Shown: positions 21,156-30,317 of the stretch, in pieces
Layout: every line of letters begins with the position of its first letter
How positions within the stretch are numbered: the stretch's first letter is position 1
Assembly (NCBI GenBank): GCA_016490735.1
Contig: JAEMWC010000270.1
Coordinates: 398,501-462,500 of the forward strand
Direction of reading: 5' to 3'
DNA length: 64,000 nt
DNA from: Pachyseris speciosa
Lineage: Eukaryota > Cnidaria > Anthozoa > Scleractinia > Pachyseridae
Notes under the pieces: generated by a model
Told to the model about the DNA's origin: nothing
Database searches by the model: none
Seen by the model: only the letters and a program-made list of their open reading frames with translations
Program-made: the position numbers and the translations under genes

Positions 21156-24100
21156 ATGAGGCAAGACCAGGACCCACAAGGACGATTCGAGTTCGAGTTG
21201 GAGCCCGTTGTGCAGCAGCGCAGTGTGCGCATGGGCGTCCAGGAGCGCGTGTTTCGGACGCGCGTGCGCCAAGTGGGGGCTTTGAGACCGCGCCAGAATG
21301 TGGCGGCCGCGTTGACGCAAGGGTTGCGCGGGCCCTGGAAGGTTTGTTGCGCGACCAGCAGGAGGAGATTGAGGATCGGGACTGCGTGTTCTTCACCATA
21401 GGCTCCAATCGTTTGGTGAACAGTTACAATGGTTGGGGCTTGACGGTCGGGGAATGGCGACGAGATTCCTTGCGGGTGTACACCATGTTGCAGCACCTGG
21501 CCAAGATGTTGAATTCCTACGAACAGTTTGAAATGAACGACTCGTTTCAATTGACCTTCATGCACGTGCGTGGCACGCTGCGCGGCGGGGGTACTAGACG
21601 TCGAACCAAACCGGGTCACCGGTCGTCGGAGATGTTGCGCGTCATGAAGAAAGCCGTGATCAGGATTCCTCGTACGCGGTCACGACTCCTCTCCTCTCAA
21701 CTGTGCTGTGCACGGGCTTTTGGTGACGGCACGCGCCAGACTGGAGAACCATCCGCAATGGCGCGCGTTCCAACGAGGGCGCGCTCTGCAATTGTCGGCG
21801 GCTACCCAGTTGCACCTGACCACGGGCGTGCCTTTGGGCGCTTGCGGGGACGCGGAATTGAAACAGTTTGCAGCTCATCCGTCCATGGCCGACTACACCA
21901 TCGTGGTGGTGGACGCCGACCGGAACTTTGAAACGTTTGCTTACGGGTTTGGCTCCCAGCATTTGGGACTATTGCACGAGGGGATCACTTCGACGTCATC
22001 AAATCTTTGCCCGGATTTTTTGGCACCAGTTACTTTTGCGCCCATTGTTACTAGGGCTACGACCATGCGGGCCAACATCGCTGCACCCAAAACGCCAATC
22101 ATTGCGGAGCTTGTTTGCAAGACGGTTGCTCCGATCATGCTCGGGCTCGGTCGGAGAAGGGGATGGCTAGTGCGTCGTGTCCCCATTGTCGGCGTCTGTT
22201 TTACGGGGACGTTTGTCTGGCTAATCATCACGGTCGAAGCCACGACGGTCGCGTGGCCGGACCCGGACGCCCTAGCGTGTGCGACAATCGGCGCAAATGT
22301 CTAGACTGCGGCAAACTGTTGCGAGGGGTGCGGGAGAGCCAGGAGTACGTGTGCGGTCGAGCCTGCTGTCCTTCTTGTCGCCAAGGCGTCATGATCCACG
22401 AGCACCGTTGTTTCGTGCAAGTGGTCAAGACGCCGGACCAGCTGCGGGCCGAAAAGTGGCAAAAGAAACGGCGCGGGCATGATGCCCAGGACTCCGACGA
22501 CGATGACGAGGACACACCCCCGTTGCATGTGTTTTTTGACATTGAGAGCATGCAGGAGGGCGGTTGCCACGTGCCCAACTTGGTGGTGGCCGAGACCGAG
22601 GACAAGGACCGTCCCGTGCGGTTTTGGGGAGACGATTGCATCAAAGACTTTTTGCAGTGGTTGGAGACGTTGACCGAGGAGGAGACGCGTCCGGTGACGG
22701 TCATTGCCCACAATTTTCAGGGATACGACAGTTACCCCATCATTGCCGAGTACCACCGTCAAAAGATGTTGATTGAACAAGTGCGGAACGGGGGCAAGGT
22801 GCTGTGCTTGGTGCATGATGGGATTCGTTTCATTGATTCGCTGTCGTTTTTCCAAATGCCCTTGTCGGCCTTTCCCAAGACCTTCGGATCAACGGAATTG
22901 AAGAAGGGGTATTTTCCCCAGCTGTTTAACACGCGTGAGCATGCCCGGTACGTGGGGCCTATGCCGGCCTGGGACTATTACATGCCCGAAGGCATGTCCG
23001 TCCAACAGCGAGCGGAGTTTGAATGGTGGCACGCCCAACAGGTGGCCGAGGGCAAGGAGTTTGACATGGCCATGGAGTTGGTGGCCTATTGCGAGTCGGA
23101 TGTTCAGTTGCTCAAACAAGGCTGTTTGACTTTCAAACGACTGTTTGAAGCCCAGACGGGTTTCAACCCCTTTGATCAAATCACCATTGCTTCGGCTTGC
23201 AACCGGGACTTGCGCATGAACCGCATGGAGCCGGACACCATTGCAAGCGAACCCTTGCAGGGGTGGCGCCTCAAGACCAATCATACCTTGGGGGTCATGG
23301 AATGGTTGCTGTGGCACGAGCGTCGTCTGCGTAACGAGGAGTGGAATGGTTTGACGGAACAGGAGATGCAAGATCACGATGTCATGTCCATGGCTTACCC
23401 CGACTATGCGGACAATTATCACCCCTTGTGGCGCAACCACTTGGAACACTCGCGCAACGTGGGCGAACATAAGGTGCCCGGCTCGCAGTACAGTTTGGAT
23501 GGCTACCAGTCTGAAGGTCACGTGGCCTACTAGTTTCACGGTTGTTTCTGGCACGGTTGTCGCACTTGTTTCCCCCAGCGTACCGAGGAGCACCGCCGCT
23601 TGTTGGATCGTTCCATGGAGGACGCGTGGATGGTCACCGAACGCAAGATGCAGTTCTTGCGCGAGCGCGGCTATCGAGTGGTGGAGATGTGGGAGTGCGA
23701 GTGGAACCGCTTGAAAACGGAGGACCCGGACCGTCGGGCCTTTGTGCAAGGGCTGGAGTTGCCGGAACCCTTGAACCCAAGGGAGGCTTTCTTTGGCGGC
23801 CGCACCAACGCCGTGCAACTGTATTGCGCCGCCGACCTGACTCAGGGAGAAGAGATTCGTTACTACGATTACACTAGTCTGCACCCCTTCGTGAACAAGA
23901 CGGGCCGGTACCCGGTGGGACATCCGCAGATCATTTACCAACCCGACACGACGGACATTTCGGACTACTTTGGTTTGGTCAAGTGCACGGTATTGCCGCC
24001 CGAGATGTTGTTCCACCCCGTGTTGCCCTATCGCACCCACGACAAATGAACATTCCCCCTTTGCCGCAGCTGCGTGGAGAGTTACGTGGACCGTCCCCTG

Positions 24101-25294
24101 TTCGACAGGATGTGCCAGTGCCAGCACCCGTATGCCGACCGTGCCCTGGTGGGGACCTGGTGCACGCCAGAACTGGAAAAGGCCGTGGCCATGGGCTACA
24201 CCATTCTGAACATTCACGAGGTGTGGCACTTTGCCTAGACGCAGGTGGGGTTGTTTGAGGATTACGTCAACACCTGGCTCAAGATCAAGGAAGAAGCCAG
24301 CGGATGGCCGCCCCGCTGCCTAACGGAAGCCCAGAAGCGAGTTCACATTGAAGTTTACTGCCAGCGGGAGGGCATTCGTCTGGACTAAGATGGCGTCCAG
24401 CAGAACCCCGGGCTGCGGGCACTGGCCAAGATGATGCTCAATAGCATGTGGGGTAAATTTGGGCAACACGAAGACACGACCCAGGTGCGCGAGTTTGTGG
24501 ACCCTCAACCCTTTCACAGTTTCTTGGACAGTGACCAGAACGACATTCGTTACGTCAGTCTCTTGACCGAAGAACGCGTGGAGGTGCAATTCAAGAAGGA
24601 GACGCATGCCGAAAGCCTATCGCCCAACCTCAACATCTTCATTGCCTGCTTCACTTGTTGGGCTCGTCTGCGTATGTACGAGGCGCTGGAGCTGCTGGGG
24701 AACGCGTGTTGTACTTCGACACGGATTCGGCGATTTACTTGCACCATCCTGACCAACCCGACCCGCCGCTGGGGGATTAGTTGTTGGGCTCGTCTGCGCA
24801 TGTACGAGGCGCTGGAGCTGCTGGGGGAACGCCTGTTGTACTTCGACACGGATTCGGTGATTTACTTGCACCGTCCTGACCAACCCGACCCGCCGCTGGG
24901 GGATTGTTTGGGCGATTTCAAGAGCGAGCTGGAGGCCGACGACCCCATCATGGAATTTTGTTTGGGGGGTCCTAAGAATTACGGGTACCGGACGCGCGGG
25001 GGCCACACCGTCTGCAAAGTGCGGGGATTCTCGTTGAACAGCGAAGGCACGGCGCAATTGAACTACCAGGTGTTGCGCCAAAACACCTTGGACGAATTGG
25101 AGCATCCCATGGCGGCACCGCGCACCACGCGTATCACCAAGTCCCATCACATCGTGCGCGATGCCAAAGGCTACGCCCTGTACACCCAGCCCCAGACCAA
25201 GGACTACCGTCTGGTTTACTCCAAGCGCGTGTTGGATCCCGTCACGGCTCGGACCTACCCTTACGGCTACGAGATGGTGGAGGAGGAAGCATAA
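21156..25294 (+). pseudogene. polB: protein-primed family B DNA polymerase (Polinton PolB), broken
   Basis: About 1380 codons. It would replicate the linear genome from a protein primer. In order: an N-terminal region, Cys/His clusters (CPHCRRLFYGDVC and CGRACCPSCRQG, about 22160-22390), exonuclease motifs FFDIES, HNFQGYDSYPI and YCESDVQLL, then palm motifs YDYTSLHPF (A), KMMLNSMWGKFG (B) and YFDTDSVIY (C). The plus-strand start is chosen because it follows a TATA box. Damage: frameshifts near 21340, 21690 and 21980; in-frame stops at 23531 (TAG), 24047 (TGA), 24236 (TAG) and 24386 (TAA); and a 126-bp tandem duplication (24655-24780 with 24781-24907) that copies motif C, the first copy being out of frame. 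AATAAA follows at 25353-25358. Confidence 0.93.
24655..24907 (+). repeat. 126-bp tandem duplication inside PolB
   Basis: The segment TGTTGGGCTCGTCTGCG... through GGGGGATT occurs twice in direct succession with a few differences. It includes palm motif C. The upstream copy has lost one G after CTGCTGGGG, the downstream one keeps the frame. Confidence 0.9.
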
Positions 25295-25329
25295 ACCACG
25301 GACACTGTCTTGTCAATGAAAAATGGCTT

Positions 25330-25746
25330 TTAATGCACCATGAATGTGAAAAAATAAAGTTGCAATTTTAAACACACTTTGGATTGCAGTATTTTCTTGA
25401 CGATGGCCTCTGGCCAAGTGTGGGTCCCCGGGTGGGCTTCGATGGCCTTGATCATTTTCTTGTCGGCTTCCCACTTGTCCTGCAACGTCTTGGCGCAATC
25501 GTAATCCACGTCGTGCTACTTGGCTAGGGCGTCCAAACGATTGACTCCCGGGTCCTGCTGCGCTAGGCGCCGCTTGAGTCGCGTCCCCGGCCCCAAGTAA
25601 TGGTAGCCGGGCCAGTGAAATTCGATGCCCGTCTTGTACAACCAATGTTGAATGTCCAATAGACCGCCACGCATGCTCCGTCGGCGACGAAGCAGACGCT
25701 GGCTAACCCCGCTCCTTTCCAACCTTTTACGAGAAGTCTTGCTCAT
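25330..25746 (-). pseudogene. PLA2-like virion protein (parvovirus VP1-type phospholipase fold)
   Basis: 138 residues from ATG at 25746. The core reads WPGYHYLGPGTRL, then DPGVNRLDALAK, stop, HDVDYDC. The GPGT calcium loop and the HDxxY catalytic helix are those of the phospholipase A2 domain of parvovirus VP1 and of small proteins in adinto-like elements, thought to breach endosomal membranes during entry. A basic Arg-rich N-terminus precedes it. An in-frame TAG at 25516-25518, directly before the catalytic His, kills this copy. The stop codon TAA lies within the ATTAAAA signal. It overlaps the end of the upstream coiled-coil gene by 20 bp. Confidence 0.8.
25353..25358 (+). terminator. AATAAA polyadenylation signal for PolB
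   Basis: 59 bases after the PolB stop. It overlaps the convergent PLA2-like gene, whose own minus-strand signal ATTAAAA is at 25328-25334. Confidence 0.6.
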
Positions 25747-26541
25747 GTAATTTTCGTCTAACGAGCCGAGTGCGCCAATCTCCCCAACTGGGCAACGGTT
25801 TCAAGCGCTCGACTTCGGTTGCGCGTTTCTGGCGCCACTCCCGACTGGTTTGCAAGAGTTTTTGCGCTCGCGCTGTGGCTTGGGCCAAGGGAGTGGTGGC
25901 TTCGGGGGGAGCTTTTTTACGTCGACGCACATGGCGTGACAGACGGCGTTTTGGTGGCAGGGCGCGGCGTCTGCCCCTTTAGTAAGGTCTTGAGCATGGT
26001 CCCCTGACCAGTCCCTCGTCTTCCTCCTCCTCTTCCAAAAGGCACGGCCGCGGCCGTCGGGGTGGTGCCTTGACGGACGCGGCGGGTGAGTTTGCGCAAT
26101 TGCTTGGACACCGGCTTCATTCTGGCCACCTTGATGCCGGCCGGCAGCTCGGAGGTCAAAATGGCGTGTTTCTCGGTGGCCAGACGGGCGGCTTTGTCCA
26201 GCTGGGCATTTTCGGTCAGTCGTCCCTTGTAATGTTCCACCAGGTTTTGCATCTCTTGGGGACTGACCAGAAAACGCGTTTGAAAAGCACTGGTGGCAAT
26301 GTTTTCACAGGAAAGCGCAACAGGTGCGACACGCCACTTCCATGGTCCCACCGTTGACTATGCGTTCCATTTGCCGGCGACAGGCGTCGCAAGCCGTTTT
26401 ATAATGTAAGTCGTGCAACTGCGTCTCCACCTGTTGGAGGCGCGTTTCCAAGGCCTGGCGCTTGGCTTCCAACTCCGTGGCCGTCTCTTTCCATTCTTGC
26501 GCTTTGCGGTTGGCCTCCACTAAATGCTGGGCCATGCTCAT
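25727..26541 (-). pseudogene. coiled-coil / Cys-pair protein of unknown function, frameshifted
   Basis: Starts at ATG 26541, overlapping the previous stop as ATGA. N-terminal coiled coil (AQEWKETATELEAKRQALET), then CDACRRQMERIVNGGT and CRTCC, two Cys pairs that could bind zinc. After a 1-nt shift at about 26310 it continues as RFLVSPQEMQNLVEHYKGRL and a basic region (KQLRKLTRRVRQG). After a second shift in an A-run (about 25920) it ends WGDWRTRLVRRKLHEQDFS. About 271 residues. Probably a virion or core protein by position; not recognised. Confidence 0.6.
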
Positions 26542-26873
26542 GACGACTTGCGAACGCAACAACAATCCAACACCGAATTCAGTCCGTGCCAAAAGCCTCG
26601 ATCTTTTTGACGCATGACGATTTGACGCCGCTTTTTCAAGGAATGTTGGCGTTTGGCCAGGTTCCTCAGGGTGCGTCGGTGCGGGCGTAGACGTTGGACC
26701 ACAGCCTGGTCCAGGGGCACGCGTCTGTTGAGGGCATGGAAGACCATCTCGCTGCTGGCATTGATTTGATCGGCGTTGGCGTGTTGCAACTGTTCGCGAC
26801 ATTTCTGTTGATTGGCTTCTTTCAACACGGACCGTAAGAAGCCCAGTTGACGACGCATGCGCGGAGGGGCCAT
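26538..26873 (-). CDS. small basic Polinton protein with aromatic-hydrophobic tail
   Basis: Intact, 111 aa, starting at ATG 26873, one base after the stop of the upstream gene. Reads ANADQINASSEMVFHALNRR, VPLDQAVVQRLRPHRRTLRN, then SLKKRRQIVMRQ and a C-terminal FWHGLNSVLDCCC. From memory this layout (VPL, PH/HK..LR, S.KKRR, then a Gly/aromatic tail) is a recurrent small protein of metazoan Polintons whose role is unknown; a virion or membrane role is inferred. A TATAAA for it lies inside the last codons of the upstream gene (about 26925). Confidence 0.65.
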   Translation of the reverse strand: MAPPRMRRQLGFLRSVLKEANQQKCREQLQHANADQINASSEMVFHALNRRVPLDQAVVQRLRPHRRTLRNLAKRQHSLKKRRQIVMRQKDRGFWHGLNSVLDCCCVRKSS

Positions 26874-26874
26874 G

Positions 26875-27794
26875 TTAATTCGAACTGAAGGAGGAATTTC
26901 GACTGACGTCGGGTGGTCGGCCGTCTTTATAGACGGTAGTAATGGTATTGGTGTGCGTCACCCCGGCAATGTGACAACCGGCCCTGCGTTGACGATTTTC
27001 TTCCTGCAACATTTCCAATCGACGGCGCAACTCGGCTTGATCTTGGCGTCGTGTGACACCTCGTCCGGCGCCCCGCCCGGCGCGTCGTCCGCCTCAGCCA
27101 CCCCGACCACCCCGACCACCTCGACCACTGCATCCTCCGCCACCGCCATCCCCGTCGCCACCTCCGCCGCCTCCTGGTGCCGCCTGACAACCGCCTCGGG
27201 CCGTGCGGGTGGTGGTCCCGCTAGTGGTGGTCCGGACGCCCCCTCGGCCTCGGGACCTGGGTTGTTTGCCACCCACGGTGGGTCGGGCACAAGGTTGTTT
27301 ACCGCCCACGGTGGGGCGAGTGCTGGTGGCCGTGGGTGAGGGTTGCGTGATGGTGAAAGTGATGGTCTGACGTAGAGTGCTGGTCAGCATGGGTCCTACA
27401 GTGGGTCGAACGGGTGGTGAAGCACCGATCCGCAGTCAATCGGGTGTGCTGAGGGTGCTCCTGGGACAGTGTAGGGTCTGAAACCCCATTTCCCTCAAAA
27501 GCTGATTGGGGTTCACGTCTGTTTGCAAGCCTCTTTGCAGGTCCTGCAAAGTGATGGTGGCCAACTCCGGATAGGTGCTGCTTGAACCGGTGCCCGGTCC
27601 CGCGGAGGCCATAATGGTGGCACGAGACGGCGGGGAAGGGGTGCCCACGCCAGGCGGTTGACTTTGCTGGAAGGAATCGTATCCGAGTCAATTCTGCGGC
27701 TCAAATCCAAACGGCGTCCTTCCAAAGCTTGGCGTTCTTGTCGCGCCCTCTCTCGGGACAATTGCGCTTGAAAACAGGGTGTCCGGCTGCTCAT
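26875..27794 (-). pseudogene. coiled-coil, Gly/Arg-rich protein with conserved C-terminus
   Basis: ATG at 27794 overlaps the ATPase stop as ATGA. N-terminal helical part (QLSRERARQERQALEGRRLD), Pro/Ser/Thr-rich middle, a Gly/Arg-rich stretch (about 27096-27230), a coiled coil (QAELRRRLEMLQEENRQRR) and a C-terminus CHIAGVTHTNTITTVYKDG. The last part resembles a conserved tail of Polinton proteins downstream of the ATPase. In-frame TGAs at 27436-27438 and 27094-27096 and one frameshift between about 27650 and 27700 break it. The TAT AAA codons of VYKDG double as a TATA box for the next gene. Confidence 0.65.
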
Positions 27795-28420
27795 GACTCC
27801 TCGGGCACGAATACGCGGGTCAAACCTTCGTCGGGTAAGATGTTCGAGAAGAGACGCTGAGAATCATCTGAGGCGGGGTGCAGGTCCAACATTAAATACC
27901 CGTAAGGTCGACTGGTCTCGCGCCGAAACAATTTCAAGACTTCGCGAGCGTTGTCCGGAAAGGCTCGGGAGACCAAGGCTCGCATGCCCGTCACGTCGCG
28001 AGGGTTCTTGAAGGCCACGATGTAATGCGCATTGCGCGAAATGGTCTTGGCGTAGGGACCGGGCGGAAAGATGTCCTGCAGAATGTTGATGACCGAAATC
28101 TTGCGATGGTGCGAATGTTTGGTGAATAAATCCAAGATGCTCTTGTCGCAGGAGCCTTCGTCCTGCAAATCGTCCAACACCAATAAACCACCTTGGGACG
28201 TGAAATACTTGGACAAATCCGCTAGGCTGGGCAGGCCTTTGTCAAAGGTCACCCCTTTCATGTCATCGTACCCGGGTTGCAAGACCTCATAGCAATACAC
28301 CACTTTCTTGGGCGGCGGTTCGAATTTGGTGTTCCGGGCAGCAATGAGCCGTTTCGTGAAGACCGTCTTGCCAGAACTCGATGGACCAGCCACCAAGATG
28401 CTGCACGGCGCGCGAAACAT
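27791..28420 (-). CDS. virion DNA-packaging ATPase (FtsK/HerA, A32-like)
   Basis: Intact, 209 aa. Walker A AGPSSSGKTVFTKRL at residues about 10-24; Walker B GLLVLDDLQDE at about 77-87; NILQDIFPPG after it fits the sensor region of this family. It would pump the genome into preformed capsids. Start ATG 28420 lies just before the Walker A region, as usual for Polinton ATPases of about 200-250 aa. Overlaps the next gene by ATGA. One of the few open genes of the element. Confidence 0.93.
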   Translation of the reverse strand: MFRAPCSILVAGPSSSGKTVFTKRLIAARNTKFEPPPKKVVYCYEVLQPGYDDMKGVTFDKGLPSLADLSKYFTSQGGLLVLDDLQDEGSCDKSILDLFTKHSHHRKISVINILQDIFPPGPYAKTISRNAHYIVAFKNPRDVTGMRALVSRAFPDNAREVLKLFRRETSRPYGYLMLDLHPASDDSQRLFSNILPDEGLTRVFVPEES

Positions 28421-28453
28421 GATTGTCGCGCGTGAGCGATGCGGAACTGGTTT

Positions 28454-28636
28454 TTAACGACGACCGTGATGACTGGGACGACTGCGCATCGATCGTACCA
28501 AGCGTCTGCCCAGATAAGCCAATGCTAAGGCAGGCAATGTGCCAATGATGCCTCCTCGTTGTGTCAAGCGGGTTTTGCGACGGGGCGCGCGTCTTCGACG
28601 TTTGAGTCTGCGTACCAAACTGACTTGTTTTCCCAT
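28454..28636 (-). CDS. small basic protein with GG-hydrophobic segment (adenovirus pX-like), copy b
   Basis: 60 aa, intact. Arg-rich N-terminus (RRLKRRRRAPRRKTR), then RGGIIGTLPALALAYLGRR. A basic head with a Gly-Gly hydrophobic stretch is the layout of adenoviral core peptide pX and of similar small Polinton proteins. Probably a genome-condensing or membrane-active virion peptide. The TATA box GTATAAAAA overlaps the stop of the gene before it. Confidence 0.6.
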   Translation of the reverse strand: MGKQVSLVRRLKRRRRAPRRKTRLTQRGGIIGTLPALALAYLGRRLVRSMRSRPSHHGRR

Positions 28637-28658
28637 TTTTTCCTGGAAGTGGTGGTTT

Positions 28659-28867
28659 TTATACGCTCATGCGACCTCTGGCACGAGCTTTCAGGCGACG
28701 CTTTCTCTTTCGGCGTTCCAACAACCGTTTGGTACCAAAACCCACGGCGCCGCTGATGCCACCCAAAGCGGCGGCCTTGCCCATGGCGGCCAAGGCGGGC
28801 AGCGCCAAAGCCAAGAGGGTATGATGCCCCCTCATTGTTTGCCCGTGCGTCGACGACGTTTGACCAT
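28659..28867 (-). pseudogene. small basic/hydrophobic protein (pX/pVI-like), copy a
   Basis: ATG 28867 gives MVKRRRRTGKQ, then an in-frame TGA, GGIIP and a 1-nt shift into LLALALPALAAMGKAAALGG, and GFGTKRLLERRKRKRRLKAR, ending V-stop (GTA TAA). The 58-codon open part begins at an internal ATG, 28835. Same basic plus GG-hydrophobic design as copy b, hence a likely paralogue. The TAA stop is inside the TATA box of copy b. Confidence 0.55.
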
Positions 28868-28900
28868 ACTGCTCAGAGACCGCGCCTGACTCACCGGGTT

Positions 28901-29119
28901 TTATACCTCAGACCTCCCAGGGGGCGGCTCGGCGATTATACGATCCCGTGGCACCCTTAGTGCCCATGCGCCGGTACTGTTTACTCCGGCCCAATTGCGT
29001 GCCGACCAAGCGGCTTTGGACAAGATGGAGGACACCACACCTCCTCGTTGTCTCCTACGACGTCTCATGCGCCGACGCCCTGTGCGTTGTCTCCGGCACC
29101 GCACCATGTCTTTTTTCAC
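28901..29119 (-). CDS. small Arg-rich protein, unknown
   Basis: 72 codons from ATG 29119 (second ATG 29107). N-terminus RRQRTGRRRMRRRRRQRGG, then SSILSKAAWSARNWAG. It ends EV-stop, with TAA inside GTATAAAAC. A shifted frame in the second half (KQYRRMGTKGATGSYNRRAA, ending at a nearby TGA) looks more protein-like, so a frameshift near 28990 is possible. Probably a basic virion core peptide. Confidence 0.45.
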   Translation of the reverse strand: MKKDMVRCRRQRTGRRRMRRRRRQRGGVVSSILSKAAWSARNWAGVNSTGAWALRVPRDRIIAEPPPGRSEV

Positions 29120-29351
29120 CGATCGGGGGAGTGTTGAGCTTCTTATAGGCTCGGTTCTCCAAGGTGCGGATCCATTCCCGCAAATAGGTTTCGCGATTTT
29201 CGATCAAAAAGGGTTCATAATCTCGACCGCGTGTCAACAAATACAATACGTGCGCCATGGCCCCCAAATCCATGGCATCCTCCTACATTGACTTGACCGC
29301 GCGCAGCACCTCTCTGAGCATGTGGCGTCGGAACCGTTGTCGCGTGATCAT
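29055..29351 (-). pseudogene. small unknown protein, in-frame TAG
   Basis: From ATG 29351: MITRQRFRRHMLREVLRAVK, TAG at 29283-29285, then GAMAHVLYLLTRGRDYEPFL and ETYLREWIRTLENRAYKKL. 98 residues if the stop is ignored. Largely helical, not recognised. CATAAAAG lies upstream. The codons for AYKK (TAT AAG) form the TATA-like box of the next gene, which it overlaps by 65 bp. Confidence 0.5.
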
Positions 29352-29733
29352 GATGCCGAAATGACCGCGGAAACCCTCCCACGCTTTTATGAACTCCCAG
29401 GAGTCTGAAAAGAAAAGAATGTTATCAGAGAAACGGACTCGAGACAATCCCCACCATGGAGGAGAGCCAAGCGCCACTTGTTTCCCACGACCACAACCCT
29501 GAAGTATCGAACTCTTCCTTCTTATAGCCTTTGGATCTCGGCGTCCCGGCCTTGTGGGAGATCCAAAAGGGTGGACGGGCAAAGGCTGAAAGAGCGACCA
29601 ATGCGTACACCCGCGCCCGGGAAGAACACTCTTTCGTCGGCCCGTCCACGCTCCTATTGGGGTGGCGCAGTGCCTTATATACCCTCGGACCGGGGAAATC
29701 CCCTGCCTTGTGGGACACCCAGCACACCTCTGT
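29352..29733 (-). promoter_or_regulatory. non-coding region with duplicated promoter-like block and a strong acceptor
   Basis: On the minus strand CCCACAAGGC(A/C)GGG occurs twice, each followed by a TATA-like box: GGGTATATAAGGC (about 29668-29680) and GGCTATAAGAAGG (about 29515-29530). Further down CTGATAAC and TTCTTTTCTTTTCAG (ending at 29405) look like a branch point and acceptor. A spliced leader for downstream genes is possible. No protein is supported here. Confidence 0.45.
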
Positions 29734-30297
29734 TTACGTTTTCATGGCTTTTAATGCATATTGTTTAGTCATACAACATTGAGTCCACGGTCCATCCTCC
29801 TCATCGGAGGGGAGTTGGTCCCCGATGAGCGTACGCAGACGCTCTCCGGCTTGGTGGTCGTTTTTGACAAAATTACGTTGATCAAAGTCTTGCAAAAAGT
29901 TTTCCAACGTACGACCGCGCACTTTGTCTTTCAAGTACAACAGGGCGTAATGTCCACAGGCCCGACTGTTCATGGCTTGCAGGGGGCGATCGCTGCGTCG
30001 AGCGTGTTGCCAATGCTTGCGAATCCAGGCCAATAGGTGTGGCACGCCGTACGTGTCCAGGGGCAGACCGTAACTGTCAAAGACTTCGCAAATGGGTCCC
30101 TCGGTCCACAGGGCCAACCAGTGTTTGCTCGGTTCGTCTTCGGGGTCCGTGTTGGCGATGTAGGCCGCGCGGCAGGTCTTGGTGGGTTGGGGTGGCAGCC
30201 GATTTTCGGGAAACCCGCCCACAAACACGCGCTTCAAGAGCGCATCCGAGGTTGCCAAGCCTCTCAACACGCGATCGCTGAGCGCTACCAGTTCCAT
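29734..30297 (-). CDS. adenain-type cysteine protease
   Basis: Intact, 187 aa from ATG 30297. Catalytic elements in family order: SKHWLALW (His), EVFDSYGLPL (acidic residue), LQAMNSRACGHYALLYL (Gln and nucleophilic Cys). Adenain-like proteases mature capsid and core proteins of adenoviruses and Polintons. Length matches the family (about 200 aa). An upstream ORF extension begins at a GTG and is not needed. A TATAAC box sits in the last codons of the capsid gene 35-40 bp upstream. Confidence 0.92.
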   Translation of the reverse strand: MELVALSDRVLRGLATSDALLKRVFVGGFPENRLPPQPTKTCRAAYIANTDPEDEPSKHWLALWTEGPICEVFDSYGLPLDTYGVPHLLAWIRKHWQHARRSDRPLQAMNSRACGHYALLYLKDKVRGRTLENFLQDFDQRNFVKNDHQAGERLRTLIGDQLPSDEEDGPWTQCCMTKQYALKAMKT

Positions 30298-30317
30298 GCT
30301 CAGACTGAACGTGCTCC

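Noticed and set aside
22889..24229. Long minus-strand open frame (446 aa) opposite PolB
   Set aside because: The plus strand carries all polymerase motifs; the antisense frame is open because of GC-rich codon bias and shows no motif.
26857..27339. Plus-strand Ala/Ser/Thr/Gly-rich open frame
   Set aside because: It is the antisense of the Gly/Arg-rich part of the minus-strand gene 26875-27794, which has conserved ends and fits the gene block.
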